Part shown: positions 7,698 through 23,399 of the stretch, piece after piece | Numbering within the stretch: the first letter of the stretch is position 1 | Layout of the letters: the number at the start of each line of letters is the position of its first letter | Assembly: GCA_900696525.1 (NCBI GenBank) | Contig: CAADGL010000017.1 | Span: 1-64,000 of the forward strand | Source of the DNA: an uncultured Planctomycetota bacterium | GTDB lineage: Bacteria; Planctomycetota; Phycisphaerae; UBA1845; Fen-1342 | Direction: 5' to 3' | DNA length: 64,000 bases | Translations under genes and position numbers: made by a program | Notes under the pieces: model-generated | What the model was told of the DNA's origin: nothing | The model's database searches: none | What the model saw: the letters and a program-made list of their open reading frames with translations, nothing else

Positions 7698-9842
7698 ATG
7701 CCTGCTGCAAATGCTGTCTGGGGCATCGAGATCGGCCACGCGGCCCTGAAGGCCATGAAGTTGCGAAACGCCGAGGGCGGCCAGGTCGAGCTGCTGGCGT
7801 TTGACCTGATCGAGCACCCGAAGATCCTCTCGCAGCCCGACGCCAACCCGGACGAGCTGATCCGGGCGGCGCTTGAGAAATTCGCCTCGCGCAACGAGTG
7901 GCGCGGCGACCAGATCGTCATCGGCGTCCCGGGGCAGCAGACCTTCTCCCGGTTCACGAAGTTGCCGCCGGTGGATGAGAAGAAGATTCCGGACATCGTG
8001 CGTTTCGAGGCGGGGCAGCAGATTCCCTTCGACATGGATGACGTCGTCTGGGACTACGAGGTGTTCCGCGCGCCGGAGTCGCCGGACGTCGAGGTGGGCA
8101 TCTTCGCGATGCGCAAGGACCTGGTGCGCAAGCAGATCGAGTACTTCAACGCCCATGGGATGCAGCCGGCGATCATCCAGACGATCCCCTCGGCGCTGTA
8201 CAACTTCTACTCGTTCGACGCACCGCGGCCGGAGGGGTCGAAGTCGGCCGCGATCCTGGTCGACGTGGGCGCGGCCAAGACCGACCTGATCGTGGTCGAG
8301 GAGCACAGCTGCTGGTCGCGCAACATCCCGCTCGGCGGCAACAACTTCACCGAGGCGCTGGTGCGGGCCTTCAAGCTCAGCCCGGCGAAGGCTGAAAGCC
8401 TGAAGCGCGGCGCCGCGTCGAGCAAGTACGCGCGACAGGTCTTCCAGGCCATGCGCCCGGTCTTCGCCGAGCTCGTCGCGGAGATCCAGCGCTCGATCGG
8501 CTTCTACAGCTCGACCCACCGCGACGTCGAGCTGACCAACGTCGTCGCCTGCGGCAGTGCCTTCCGCCTGCCGGGCCTTCAGAAGTACCTCGAGAACAAC
8601 CTGACCATCCAGGGCAGCGTCACCCGGCTCGAGAAGTTCAGCCGGCTCCTGGCCACGGAGACCGCCAACGCGCCCATCTTCACCGAGAACGTGATCACGT
8701 TCGGGCCGGCGTACGGCCTGGCGCTCCAGGGGCTGGGGCTGGCGCGCATCACGGCCAGTCTGCTGCCCGCCGACCTGGCGCGGGTCGCGATGTGGAAGCG
8801 CAAGCAGCCGCTGTTCATCGCGACGGCGGCGACGCTGCTCGTCGGGGCCGTGCTGCCCTGGTCGCGCAACTTCATCGATCAGCAGGCGCTGGCCTCCGGG
8901 GCGGACCAGAGCCGGCAGGCGTCCGCGGTCGTTAACAGCGCCCGCGACCTCGAGCGGCGCTTCCAGGCGGCGCAGACGGACACTTCTTCGAAGAAAGCCA
9001 ACATCGACAAGGTCTTTGAGATCCAGAAGAACAAGGACCTGCTGCCGCGCATCTTCGCCCTGGTCTACGAGGCCACGCCGCGCGTCCCGGAGTTCGAGCG
9101 GGCGACCTCCCCCGAGGAGATCCGCAAGATCATCGCCGCCAACCCGGGGCGCCTGGCGCGCGCCGCGCGCAAACAGCTCATCATCGAGTCCATCAACGTC
9201 AAATTCAGCAAGAACATCGACGCCCAGGAGCGCGAGCGGCTCCAGACCGCGGCTTTCGCCGCTGCCGGCGGTTTTCTCGACGGCGGCGCCTCGGTCGTGG
9301 ACGATGCCGGCCCGCGCTTCCGCGGCCACGGCGGGGGTGACGCCGTCTCGGCGTCGTTCGACGGCGGCGGCGGGGGCGAGGCGCCCGGCTTCCTCGTCCA
9401 GGTCTCGGGCCGCATGACCTACGCGGGCGGCGAGCCCGTGACGCGGGCGATCGCGCTGTTCGCCAACGAGTATTACGCCAACCTGCGCCAGCTCGGCCGG
9501 CGGCCGGGGCAGGGCTTCTACATCCCGGAGGTCGACGAGCGCGCTCCCTACAAGATGAACCTGACCACCGAGGACATTCTGAGTCCCTATGCGCCGCCCG
9601 CGGCCGCAGCGGGGCGCCCGTCGTTCGGCGGCACCGGCGCGCGATTCGGTGGAGACATGGTCGGCGGCGACGTCGTCGGAGGGACGCCCAGTTTTGGCGG
9701 CGGCGGTGGTGGGCAGGAGCGCGACCCGTTCATTGACCCGGTGACGGGCGAGGATGCGCGGAACGACTGGCGCTTCACCTTCAGCTTCAAGATCAAGCTG
9801 GGCGACATGCCCGCCGAGCAGCCGCGGTCGCCGCAGCAGTGA
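7698..9842 (+). CDS. pilM: PilM-PilN-like fusion, type IV pilus inner-membrane assembly
   Basis: 714 residues, about twice the usual length of PilM (about 350). Residues 1-350 are an actin-like ATPase of the PilM family: VWGIEIGHAALKAM at the N-terminus, VPGQQTFSRF, a phosphate-binding VDVGAAKTDLIVV near 185, and a late CGSAFRLPGLQKY. PilM normally binds the cytoplasmic tail of PilN. Here a SLLPADL segment (about 354-360) resembling the PilN N-terminal motif follows directly, then a transmembrane helix (about 371-389), a coiled coil and a periplasmic region. I therefore read it as a PilM-PilN fusion. A Gly-rich stretch near 635-670 contains GGDMVGGDVVGG. The ATG at 7698 has GGGAG upstream. 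It is first in a three-gene operon. Confidence 0.85.
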   Translation: MPAANAVWGIEIGHAALKAMKLRNAEGGQVELLAFDLIEHPKILSQPDANPDELIRAALEKFASRNEWRGDQIVIGVPGQQTFSRFTKLPPVDEKKIPDIVRFEAGQQIPFDMDDVVWDYEVFRAPESPDVEVGIFAMRKDLVRKQIEYFNAHGMQPAIIQTIPSALYNFYSFDAPRPEGSKSAAILVDVGAAKTDLIVVEEHSCWSRNIPLGGNNFTEALVRAFKLSPAKAESLKRGAASSKYARQVFQAMRPVFAELVAEIQRSIGFYSSTHRDVELTNVVACGSAFRLPGLQKYLENNLTIQGSVTRLEKFSRLLATETANAPIFTENVITFGPAYGLALQGLGLARITASLLPADLARVAMWKRKQPLFIATAATLLVGAVLPWSRNFIDQQALASGADQSRQASAVVNSARDLERRFQAAQTDTSSKKANIDKVFEIQKNKDLLPRIFALVYEATPRVPEFERATSPEEIRKIIAANPGRLARAARKQLIIESINVKFSKNIDAQERERLQTAAFAAAGGFLDGGASVVDDAGPRFRGHGGGDAVSASFDGGGGGEAPGFLVQVSGRMTYAGGEPVTRAIALFANEYYANLRQLGRRPGQGFYIPEVDERAPYKMNLTTEDILSPYAPPAAAAGRPSFGGTGARFGGDMVGGDVVGGTPSFGGGGGGQERDPFIDPVTGEDARNDWRFTFSFKIKLGDMPAEQPRSPQQ

Positions 9843-9896
9843 CGCGCGGGGCGCGGCGAGGTGAGATCGAACCTCAGGGACAAAAGGGGTTGAGCC

Positions 9897-11171
9897 ATGC
9901 AGGCAGCCATGAAATTCGTGATGACGCACCTGGTGTCACTGCTCTGCGGAGCAGCGGCGCTGGTGTTCATCGTCATCGGCGTGATGGGCATGTCGTCCAG
10001 AAGCGTCGTGCAGGAGATGAACAAGCGCATCCAGTCGACAGGCGCGGCGGACATCCAGCGCCTGCGCAGCAGCGCCAAGAACCAGGCGATGATCGAGGCC
10101 GAGGAGGAGCGCGGCCGGCGCTTCGACGCGGAGTTCGAAGAGACCAAGGCGATCCTCGAGCGCATCAACAAGCGCGAGCCGATCATGGAAGGGGTCTTTC
10201 CTCCACCGACGGTCATGACCCCCGAGGCGCAGGTCATGCCCTTCCGCTTCCGCGAGCGCTACAACGAGGCGCTCGCCAAGCTTCCCGTGCCGCTGGTCGG
10301 TGGGACGCTGCCGAACCAGGCCGACATCCAGGAAGAGATCGAGAACGTCAAGGACCTCAGGCAGCAGGAGGAGGAGGCTCAACTCGCGCAGGCCGGAAGC
10401 GGGCAACCCCCGCCGCCGGCGCCAGGCCCCGGCCCCTCGCGGCTCCAGGCGACGCCGCCGACGCGCGGCGGCCTGCCGACGATCCGGGGCGGCGAGCCGG
10501 CGGCCCGCGGCACGGAGCCGAAATACGACCCGATCATCCGGGCCAACGTGGCGAAGGCCAAGAGCATCCGCTGCTACTACGACCCGACGACGTTTCACCG
10601 CAGCCCCATCTCGCTCGAGGGGGCCAGCGCCCCGACGGCCGACGAGATGTGGAAGGCGCAGGTGTCGCTGTGGATTCAGCAGGACATCGTCTCGGCGATC
10701 GACAAGCTGAACTCCGCCGCCGCCGAGCAGGTCAAGGAGGGCGACGCCTGCGTCGAACACATGCCGGTGAAGCACCTGATGGCGATCAAGGTCGAAGGCT
10801 ACGTGACCTCGGCCGGGTTGGTGCCGTTTGACTCGCTGACGGGCGCCCGGCCGGCGCAGCAGGTCGAGCCGACCTTTACGGGCCGCGTGAGCGACGACCA
10901 GTTCGACGTGCTGCGCGTCGAGGTCCAGGCGGTGGTTGACCAGCGCGACCTGCTGCGCGTCGTGGACGCCATCTCCAAGGAGAACTTCTACACCTGCGTG
11001 AAGCTCGGCTGCGCCGCGCCGCCGCCCGATCTGGCGGCCCGCGGCTACCTCTATGGCACCACCCCGGTCGTCATCGCCAACATGACGTTCGAGGCCTACA
11101 TGGCCCGCTCGATCTACGACCCGATCATGCCCCCGACGATAAGGCAGCAAATATCCGGCGGCCAACCCTGA
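9897..11171 (+). CDS. Pilus-operon membrane protein, PilO-like topology
   Basis: 424 residues, not recognised by motif. One transmembrane helix near the N-terminus (about 12-32) is followed by a charged coiled coil (about 38-95), a Pro/Gly-rich linker (about 160-205) and a globular C-terminal part (about 210-420). This topology matches PilO and related Amuc_1100-type proteins that partner PilN in the alignment complex. The position right after the PilM-PilN-like gene supports this role, but sequence similarity is not evident to me. The ATG is preceded by an AGGGG tract. It lies 54 bases after the previous stop and 30 bases before the next gene. Confidence 0.6.
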   Translation: MQAAMKFVMTHLVSLLCGAAALVFIVIGVMGMSSRSVVQEMNKRIQSTGAADIQRLRSSAKNQAMIEAEEERGRRFDAEFEETKAILERINKREPIMEGVFPPPTVMTPEAQVMPFRFRERYNEALAKLPVPLVGGTLPNQADIQEEIENVKDLRQQEEEAQLAQAGSGQPPPPAPGPGPSRLQATPPTRGGLPTIRGGEPAARGTEPKYDPIIRANVAKAKSIRCYYDPTTFHRSPISLEGASAPTADEMWKAQVSLWIQQDIVSAIDKLNSAAAEQVKEGDACVEHMPVKHLMAIKVEGYVTSAGLVPFDSLTGARPAQQVEPTFTGRVSDDQFDVLRVEVQAVVDQRDLLRVVDAISKENFYTCVKLGCAAPPPDLAARGYLYGTTPVVIANMTFEAYMARSIYDPIMPPTIRQQISGGQP

Positions 11172-11201
11172 GCGGCGGTAAGCCGGAAAGGAGAACGAGT
11201 C

Positions 11202-13289
<2,088 letters not shown>

Positions 13290-13300
13290 CGGGCTCCGGC

Positions 13301-13327
13301 CCCGAACGGGGTCTCACACCGTTCGGG
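13301..13327 (+). terminator. Hairpin after the pilus-like operon
   Basis: CCCGAACGG and CCGTTCGGG form a perfect 9-bp stem with a 9-base loop, 12 bases after the last stop codon. No T-run follows, so it may act as a weak or factor-assisted terminator, or as a 3' stabilising structure. Confidence 0.55.
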
Positions 13328-13420
13328 TCGACTCACAAACGGGGCGGCACGCCCCCGCGCGACAGCGGCGGCGTGCCGCTCGTGTCTTGTCCGCTTCTTG
13401 GCCACCACCGCCGCCCGCCT

Positions 13421-13450
13421 TTGACGCTTGCGCCGCGGCGCGGATACGAT
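13421..13450 (+). promoter_or_regulatory. Sigma-70-type promoter of aspS
   Basis: TTGACG (13421-13426) and TACGAT (13445-13450) are separated by 18 bases, about 55 bases before the GTG start of aspS. Each hexamer differs from the consensus at one or two positions. Confidence 0.6.
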
Positions 13451-13506
13451 GCCCGGCTCGCGATCGGCCGATGAACGGTGTGGTCCGGTCGCGCGGAGGA
13501 GCCCTC

Positions 13507-15312
<1,806 letters not shown>

Positions 15313-15341
15313 CGGCCGCCGCGGCTAACTGGGGCTCGCCG

Positions 15342-17336
15342 TCACGGCGCCACCGGCAGGGGGCGAATCTTGATGTTGCGATACCAGACGCGATCACCGT
15401 GGTCCTGGAGCGCGAGGTGGCCGCGCGGCATGCGCCCGTAGGACTTCATCGCGGCGAACTTGCTGCCGGCCACGCGCTGCTCCCAGTCCGGACTGCCCAA
15501 CTCGTAGGCGATCAGCTTCTCGCCGTTGAGCCAGTGCTCCACGTGCTGGCCGCGGACGATGATGCGCGCCTCGTTGAAGAGGCCGACCGGGCGCGTGACG
15601 TCCTTCGGCACGGCGTGCAACCCGTAGTTCGCTCCCGCGCTCGTCAGCGAACTGAGCCCGTCACGGTGCTCGGCGTTGTCCAGCACCTGCATCTCGGGTC
15701 CCGTTTGCCACACGTACTGGAACTCCGGCCCTTCCGCGACGCGGTAGAAGATGCCGCTGTTTCCACCCGCGGAGATGCGCCACTCTAGCGAAAGCTCGAA
15801 GTTGTCGAACTGGTCCTCGGTGACGATGTCGCCCCCAGGGCCCGTCCGCACCAGGCAGCCGTCGATGGCGTGCCAACCGGGCGCCCCGTCGGGCCCGACG
15901 GGGATGCTCGGCAGCTTGAAGCCGCGCCAGCCGTCGGTCGTACGTCCGTCGAACAACAGCCGCCAGCCTGCTTTTTCCTCCTCGGGGTTCAGGACGTTCT
16001 GCGGCGGCTGCGGCGGGCGCTGGCGCACCTGGCCGGTTGCCTGCGGCAGGGCATTCAGCGTGTACCAGGCTTCGGTCGCCCACGGCCGCTCGCCCTGCTC
16101 AGAGATGCACGGCGGCAGCAGCCGCAGGTAGACGATGTGCCCGGTCTTCAGGCCGTCGACCTCGAGAAACACGCGCCGGCGGTCTTCCGACACGCTGGCC
16201 GACTTCACCGGATAGACGACGCCGTCGCGCGCGGGAAGGTGCGGCCCGGCGGCGTCGAAGGGCCATTGCTCGACGTAATAGCTGTCGGGCTCCCAGCCGA
16301 CGCGCGGGTCGAGCGGCAGCGTGAACTCGACTTCGAGCCCATTGCGCAAGGCACGCACGGTGCGCATCTCGAACACGGAATCGCGCGGCGTGACGCGCGG
16401 CAGATCCATGCCCTGGTAGCTGAAGCGCACGGCACAGCCCTGCAACTGGCCGTCCACCGTTTCGGGCATGAAGCGGAACACCTCCATCGGCCCGACCAGC
16501 AGGTACTGCCCGGCGTAGTTCTCGCTTTCGATCATGCTGATCGTCGGGTTCAGGCCGCCGGGCTTCTCCGGAAAGACCCAGCCGATCAGCGGCCGGGTGG
16601 TCTGGGCGCGGCGGTCGGTGGCCGAGCGGAAGCGGCCGAACTTCGTCCACTCGTATTCCTCACGGTCGCGGCCGAGGGCGCGCATGCTGATGAGGTTCTC
16701 CATGGGATGAAAGCCGGCCACGTGCCGCCCGTCGCCGGGCAGGCCGCGGCGCAGCGGCGCAATGAGGCGTTTCGGGCCGGGCGCGGTCGCCCGCGACGCG
16801 GTCGCGTCGTGCGAGAGGATCTCCGGCGGGATCGGGCGCAGCTCGGCGTCGCCCGGGCCGCGCCACAATAGCCTGAGCGTCTCGCCCCCGGTGTTCTCGA
16901 AGTACTCGACGCGCAGCGTGTGCACGCCCGAAGTCAGGTTGAGCCCGGCGCCCTTGGGCTCGGGGCCGTGGAGGCCGTCGTGGTCGATGATGAGCCGGTC
17001 GTCGATCCAGAGCCGCGCGCCGTCGTCGCTGACAAGCTGGAGGGTGACATCCGCGCGCTTCTCGATGGTCAGAATGCCCTCGATGTGCACCAGGAAATGG
17101 TCCTTGCGCCCGAAGAAGCCGCCTTCCGGGATGTCGATCGTGGGAATGATCTCAACCACGTTGGGAAGCTGGCCGGGGACCAGTTGCGGCAGCGCCTGCA
17201 TGTCCTGGGCGATGTCGTAGAGCCTGAGCAGCAGCCCGGGCGCGCGTTTCTCGGGCGTAGCGGCGTCCTGGGCGCGCGCCGGTGTCATGGCCAGCAGGCA
17301 GGAGACCAAAACGGATGCGGTCAACGGGTGGCTCAT
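15342..17336 (-). CDS. Secreted PA14 plus DUF1080 (3-keto-disaccharide hydrolase-like) protein
   Basis: 664 residues. A signal peptide (cleavage near ARAQ, about 22) precedes a PA14-like beta-sandwich (about 30-170, with LQLVSDDGARLWIDDRLI and HTLRVEYFEN), probably carbohydrate-binding. A middle region (about 190-450) follows, then a C-terminal DUF1080 domain (about 460-660) starting at WRLLFDGRTTDGWRGF and containing FELSLEWRISAGGNSGIFYR and HWLNGEKLIAYELGS. DUF1080 includes 3-keto-glycoside hydrolases, so a role in breaking down sugars outside the cytoplasm is plausible. An AAAGGA Shine-Dalgarno supports the ATG. It converges with aspS. Confidence 0.9.
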   Translation of the reverse strand: MSHPLTASVLVSCLLAMTPARAQDAATPEKRAPGLLLRLYDIAQDMQALPQLVPGQLPNVVEIIPTIDIPEGGFFGRKDHFLVHIEGILTIEKRADVTLQLVSDDGARLWIDDRLIIDHDGLHGPEPKGAGLNLTSGVHTLRVEYFENTGGETLRLLWRGPGDAELRPIPPEILSHDATASRATAPGPKRLIAPLRRGLPGDGRHVAGFHPMENLISMRALGRDREEYEWTKFGRFRSATDRRAQTTRPLIGWVFPEKPGGLNPTISMIESENYAGQYLLVGPMEVFRFMPETVDGQLQGCAVRFSYQGMDLPRVTPRDSVFEMRTVRALRNGLEVEFTLPLDPRVGWEPDSYYVEQWPFDAAGPHLPARDGVVYPVKSASVSEDRRRVFLEVDGLKTGHIVYLRLLPPCISEQGERPWATEAWYTLNALPQATGQVRQRPPQPPQNVLNPEEEKAGWRLLFDGRTTDGWRGFKLPSIPVGPDGAPGWHAIDGCLVRTGPGGDIVTEDQFDNFELSLEWRISAGGNSGIFYRVAEGPEFQYVWQTGPEMQVLDNAEHRDGLSSLTSAGANYGLHAVPKDVTRPVGLFNEARIIVRGQHVEHWLNGEKLIAYELGSPDWEQRVAGSKFAAMKSYGRMPRGHLALQDHGDRVWYRNIKIRPLPVAP

Positions 17337-17693
17337 TGCGGAGTCCTTTGGCGGTCGAAGCGGTCGGGGTCATTTCCGCGGGGCCAGTCTGCCGCAATCT
17401 CTCGCCGGGTGCAAGGGAGTTGGGCCCACCGCAGGCTCTGAAACCATCGCAACGCTGAAAGGTGCGCCGCAGGATATCAGCCTGTGCGCCATCCCCGCAT
17501 AGATCAGCGGCGCCCCCGGTCCGCGGGGCCGTTTCGTCAACGCGCTCCATCGGCAGTGGCTTATTCGCCGGACCGCGTCTGGCGCTCGACGATCGAGCTC
17601 CAGAAGGCGCGCCTCGGCCGTGGCGCGCGGCGGTCGCGGCGAGATTTCGCGGCCGGTTCATGATAGGATTCCCGGTTTCGACGGAGACGGACC
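17337..17693. other. Divergent spacer between PA14/DUF1080 gene and acnA
   Basis: About 357 bases that should hold the promoters of two divergent genes. The only clear element is an extended -10 for acnA at 17661-17669. Short GC-rich inverted repeats occur near 17510-17530, but none is long enough to call. No gene was seen. Confidence 0.4.
17661..17669 (+). promoter_or_regulatory. Extended -10 promoter element of acnA
   Basis: TGATAGGAT combines the TGn element with a TAGGAT hexamer, 24 bases before the ATG of acnA. No clear -35 is visible. Confidence 0.5.
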
Positions 17694-20480
<2,787 letters not shown>

Positions 20481-20517
20481 ACCGCGGCGCGACCTTCAGT
20501 GGGTGATCGGCCTCCGG

Positions 20518-20534
20518 CCGCTCGTTCTGAGCGG
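20518..20534. terminator. Hairpin between convergent acnA and histidine kinase genes
   Basis: CCGCTC and GAGCGG form a 6-bp stem around the loop GTTCT, between two convergent stop codons. It could serve both strands. No T-tract is present, so the call is tentative. Confidence 0.35.
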
Positions 20535-20565
20535 GGCACGCTTCCGGCCGGTCCTTCCCGGTCGT

Positions 20566-22221
20566 TCATCCGGCGCGCTGATCGAGCACCTCGCGCACCT
20601 TGATCGCCAGTGACGCCGGCGTGTAGGGCTTGCTGAGCACCGGCGTATCCGCGGGCACGCCGTGATGCGCGACGACGTTCTCGGCGAACCCCGAGGTGAA
20701 CAGGACGCGCGTCGTCGGGCTGGCATCGCGCACGCGCCGCGCCAGGTCGGGGCCCTTGATCTCCGGCAGCACGACGTCGCTGAGCAGCAGGTCGATCGCG
20801 GGTGACTCCTTCAGCCGCGCCAGGGCCTCCTCGCCGTCCGCCGCCTCCACGACGTTGTAGCCGCGCTCGCGAAGCGTTCGGGCCGCGATGCCGCGAACCA
20901 GCTCTTCGTCCTCGACCAGCAGGATCGTCTCTGACCCGCGCGCGGCGCTTGCCCGCGCGGGTGATTGCGGCGGCGGCGCAGGCATCGGGGCCCGCGACCT
21001 GATCGGCAAGAAGATGCGGAACGTCGTGCCGTGCCCGGGCTCGCTGTAGACCGACATGTGTCCGCCATGCTGGCTGACGATCCCGTGACACGTGGCCAGG
21101 CCGAGACCCCCGCCCCGTGTTCCGTCTCCAGCCGCGTAGAACGGCTCGAAGCAGTGCTCAAGCGCGACGGCGTCCATTCCCACGCCGGTGTCGCTCACGG
21201 CCAGCAGGCCGTAATGCCCCGGCTCGATGCCCGTGTAGAGCTCGGCGGCGTCGGCGTCGAGCGCAACGGCGGCCGTTTCGAGCACGAACTGTCCGCCGGT
21301 GGGCATCGCCCGCTGGGCCGCCAAGGTCAGATTGAGCAGCACCTGCTCGATAAGGCCGGGATCGACCCAGACGCGCGGCGGAACGGGCGCGGCGTGGAAT
21401 TCGACGTTGATGGTGTCGCCGAGCAGTTGGGAGAGCGTCGGGAAGAGGTCGCGCACGAGCGCGTTGAGGTCAATCTCGCGGTACTCGGTGGTCTGCTGGC
21501 GACAGGTGGCCAGCATGTCCGCAGCCCGGTTGGCGATGTCCTGGGCCGCGTCGATGCAGTAACGCAGCGGGCCGTCGCGATCGGTGTACGTCGCCGCCAG
21601 GTCGAGCTGCCCCAGGATCGACAGCAGCGCGTGCGTGAACAACCCGGCGCAGAGCTGCCCCGTAGCCTGCTGCCGGGCCGCCCGCCGCGCCTCGCCCATG
21701 AGTTGCTGGCGACCGAGTGCGACCGAGACCAGGGCGGCGGTTGCCTCGGCGAAGGCGACCTGCTCCGGCGTGAAGGGGGCCGGGCCGCGCCGGTACAGCG
21801 CGAGTAGTCCGTGGCCCGCGGCGTCGCCGATCAACGGCGTCAGCAGGCCGCCGGCGATGCGGTGATTCGCGAGCAGCGCGTGAGCAGGTCCGCAGGCCGG
21901 TCCGCAGGCGATCGCGGTGGTTTCGGCCGGGAGCTCGGTCAGGCCGGGAGCGCCCAGCGGGTAGGTTTCGCCCAGCACATCCTGCCGCCAGCCGATGCCG
22001 TTCCGCAGGCGCAGGCGGTCGTCGCCGCGGCGCTCGAAGACGGCGCCAAGGTCGGCGGCGGTGCACTGGCAGGCCAGGTGCAGGGCGGAGTCGAGCGTGT
22101 CGTCGACGGTGTGGACGAGGGCGTCGGACAACAGCCTGACGAGCCGCTCGTAGTGACCCCGGGCTCGTGCGGAGGTCGAGGCCGGCGGCAGTTGCTGGTT
22201 CTCGGTGCCAAGCATGCGCAT
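20566..22221 (-). CDS. GAF-containing hybrid histidine kinase-like protein with receiver domain, decayed catalytic boxes
   Basis: 551 residues. Predicted order: GAF-like sensor (about 20-180), dimerisation helix, HATPase_c domain (about 270-405) and C-terminal receiver (about 430-550). The ATP-binding part keeps DTGVGMD, FEPFYA and GGGLGLAT. The receiver keeps the acidic pocket (VEDEE), the phospho-acceptor in LLLSDVVLP, FTSG and LSKPYTP. Two sites are abnormal. The H-box reads GLFTHALLS instead of GIAHDFNNLL, so the acidic residue after His is lost. The N-box reads NLTLAAQRAMP instead of NLxxNARDAMP, so the Mg-coordinating Asn is Ala. Kinase activity is therefore doubtful. The start is uncertain: ATG 22221 is used, with ATG 22215 and 22332 possible. 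Confidence 0.8.
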   Translation of the reverse strand: MRMLGTENQQLPPASTSARARGHYERLVRLLSDALVHTVDDTLDSALHLACQCTAADLGAVFERRGDDRLRLRNGIGWRQDVLGETYPLGAPGLTELPAETTAIACGPACGPAHALLANHRIAGGLLTPLIGDAAGHGLLALYRRGPAPFTPEQVAFAEATAALVSVALGRQQLMGEARRAARQQATGQLCAGLFTHALLSILGQLDLAATYTDRDGPLRYCIDAAQDIANRAADMLATCRQQTTEYREIDLNALVRDLFPTLSQLLGDTINVEFHAAPVPPRVWVDPGLIEQVLLNLTLAAQRAMPTGGQFVLETAAVALDADAAELYTGIEPGHYGLLAVSDTGVGMDAVALEHCFEPFYAAGDGTRGGGLGLATCHGIVSQHGGHMSVYSEPGHGTTFRIFLPIRSRAPMPAPPPQSPARASAARGSETILLVEDEELVRGIAARTLRERGYNVVEAADGEEALARLKESPAIDLLLSDVVLPEIKGPDLARRVRDASPTTRVLFTSGFAENVVAHHGVPADTPVLSKPYTPASLAIKVREVLDQRAG

Positions 22222-22430
22222 CACCGATCGTGTAATGGCGCCGGTTCCCCCGCCGACCGGCCGCCGCGGACCGGGCGTCGGGGCCCCTACAGGATATGCT
22301 GCTAATCGAACGGACCGGGTGAGAGACCGCACCCCGCACTTGGCGGGGCGGGGCTCGCTGCTGAGAATCGCGGCGCAAGGCGCAACGGATGCGCGGGGCG
22401 CCGCTCGGCGGACAGGTCCGGGCGCCGATA

Positions 22431-23369
22431 ATGGAAAAGCGAATCGTCACGATTACCGGCTGTACAGCCTCGGGCAAGTCATCGGTCGCGCTGCGCCTGG
22501 CCGAACGGCTCGACGCCGAGATCGTCAGCGTCGACTCCATGAAAATCTACCGCGGCATGGATATCGGCACCGCCAAGCCGTCGCTCGCCGACCGGCAGCG
22601 CATCCCGCATCACCTGGTCGATGTCGCTGACCCCTGGGAGAACTTCAGCGCCGCCCGCTTCGTCGAGCTGGCCGACGCCGCCGTTGAGCAGATCCACCGC
22701 CGCCGCCGGCCGGTCGTGGCGGTCGGCGGCACGGTGATGTACCTGAAGTTCTTCTATGAGGGGATGTTCGCCGGGCCGCCGGCCGACGCGGCGGTGCGCG
22801 ACGGCATTCGCCGCCGGGCGCGCGAGGAGGGCCTCGCCGCGCTGCACGCGGAGCTGGCCGGCGTCGATCCGCGGGCGGCCGAGCGGATTCACCGCAATGA
22901 CCTGCGGCGGATCGAGCGGGCGCTCGAGGTGTACTACCTCACGGGCCGGCCGATCAGCGCGCTACAGGAGCAGTGGGACGGCGGGGGGCTTCGCCGGCCG
23001 GATTGGGCGTGGCGGCTGATCGGCCTGCGGCGTGAGCGCGACGCGGCGAGCCGGCGGATCAACGCACGGGTGCGCGAGATGGTGTCGGCCGGGCTGGTCG
23101 AAGAGGCGCGCCGCGTTTGGAGCGATCCAAGGGGGGTGAGCACGGCGGCGCGGCAGGCGGTGGGATACGCGGAGCTCTTCGAGCACTTCGAAGGCCGGAT
23201 GAGCCTCGAAGCGGCGATCGAGCGGATCAAGATCAACTCGCGGCAACTGGCGAAGCACCAGCGCACCTGGCTGAAGCGCTTCGGCAGCATGACGTGGCTC
23301 GATGTCGCAGAGGACGATACAGCCGAGCAGGTCGCTGAGCGCGTCCTGGATCTGCTTGCGGCGCCGTAG
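22431..23369 (+). CDS. miaA: tRNA dimethylallyltransferase
   Basis: 312 residues. It transfers a dimethylallyl group to N6 of A37 in tRNAs reading UNN codons. The P-loop is TGCTASGKSS (usually GPTASGKS). Then come VDSMKIYRGMDIGTAKPS, the family signature with Lys in place of the frequent Gln, and IPHHLVDVADPWENFSAARF, GGTVMYLK and RIERALEVYYLTGRPIS. The region KINSRQLAKHQRTWLKRF near the C-terminus is typical of the tRNA-binding part. The ATG at 22431 is chosen by similarity to the family start; an in-frame ATG at 22389 would add 14 residues. A TATGCT at 22295-22300 may be a -10. Confidence 0.95.
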   Translation: MEKRIVTITGCTASGKSSVALRLAERLDAEIVSVDSMKIYRGMDIGTAKPSLADRQRIPHHLVDVADPWENFSAARFVELADAAVEQIHRRRRPVVAVGGTVMYLKFFYEGMFAGPPADAAVRDGIRRRAREEGLAALHAELAGVDPRAAERIHRNDLRRIERALEVYYLTGRPISALQEQWDGGGLRRPDWAWRLIGLRRERDAASRRINARVREMVSAGLVEEARRVWSDPRGVSTAARQAVGYAELFEHFEGRMSLEAAIERIKINSRQLAKHQRTWLKRFGSMTWLDVAEDDTAEQVAERVLDLLAAP

Positions 23370-23399
23370 CGCACCGCGGTCCACGGGCGCCCGGCGCCC

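Noticed and set aside
23385..23399. GC-rich inverted repeat between miaA and the HEAT-repeat gene
   Set aside because: The stem is only 5 bp with a 5-base loop and no T-tract; such motifs are frequent by chance at this GC content.
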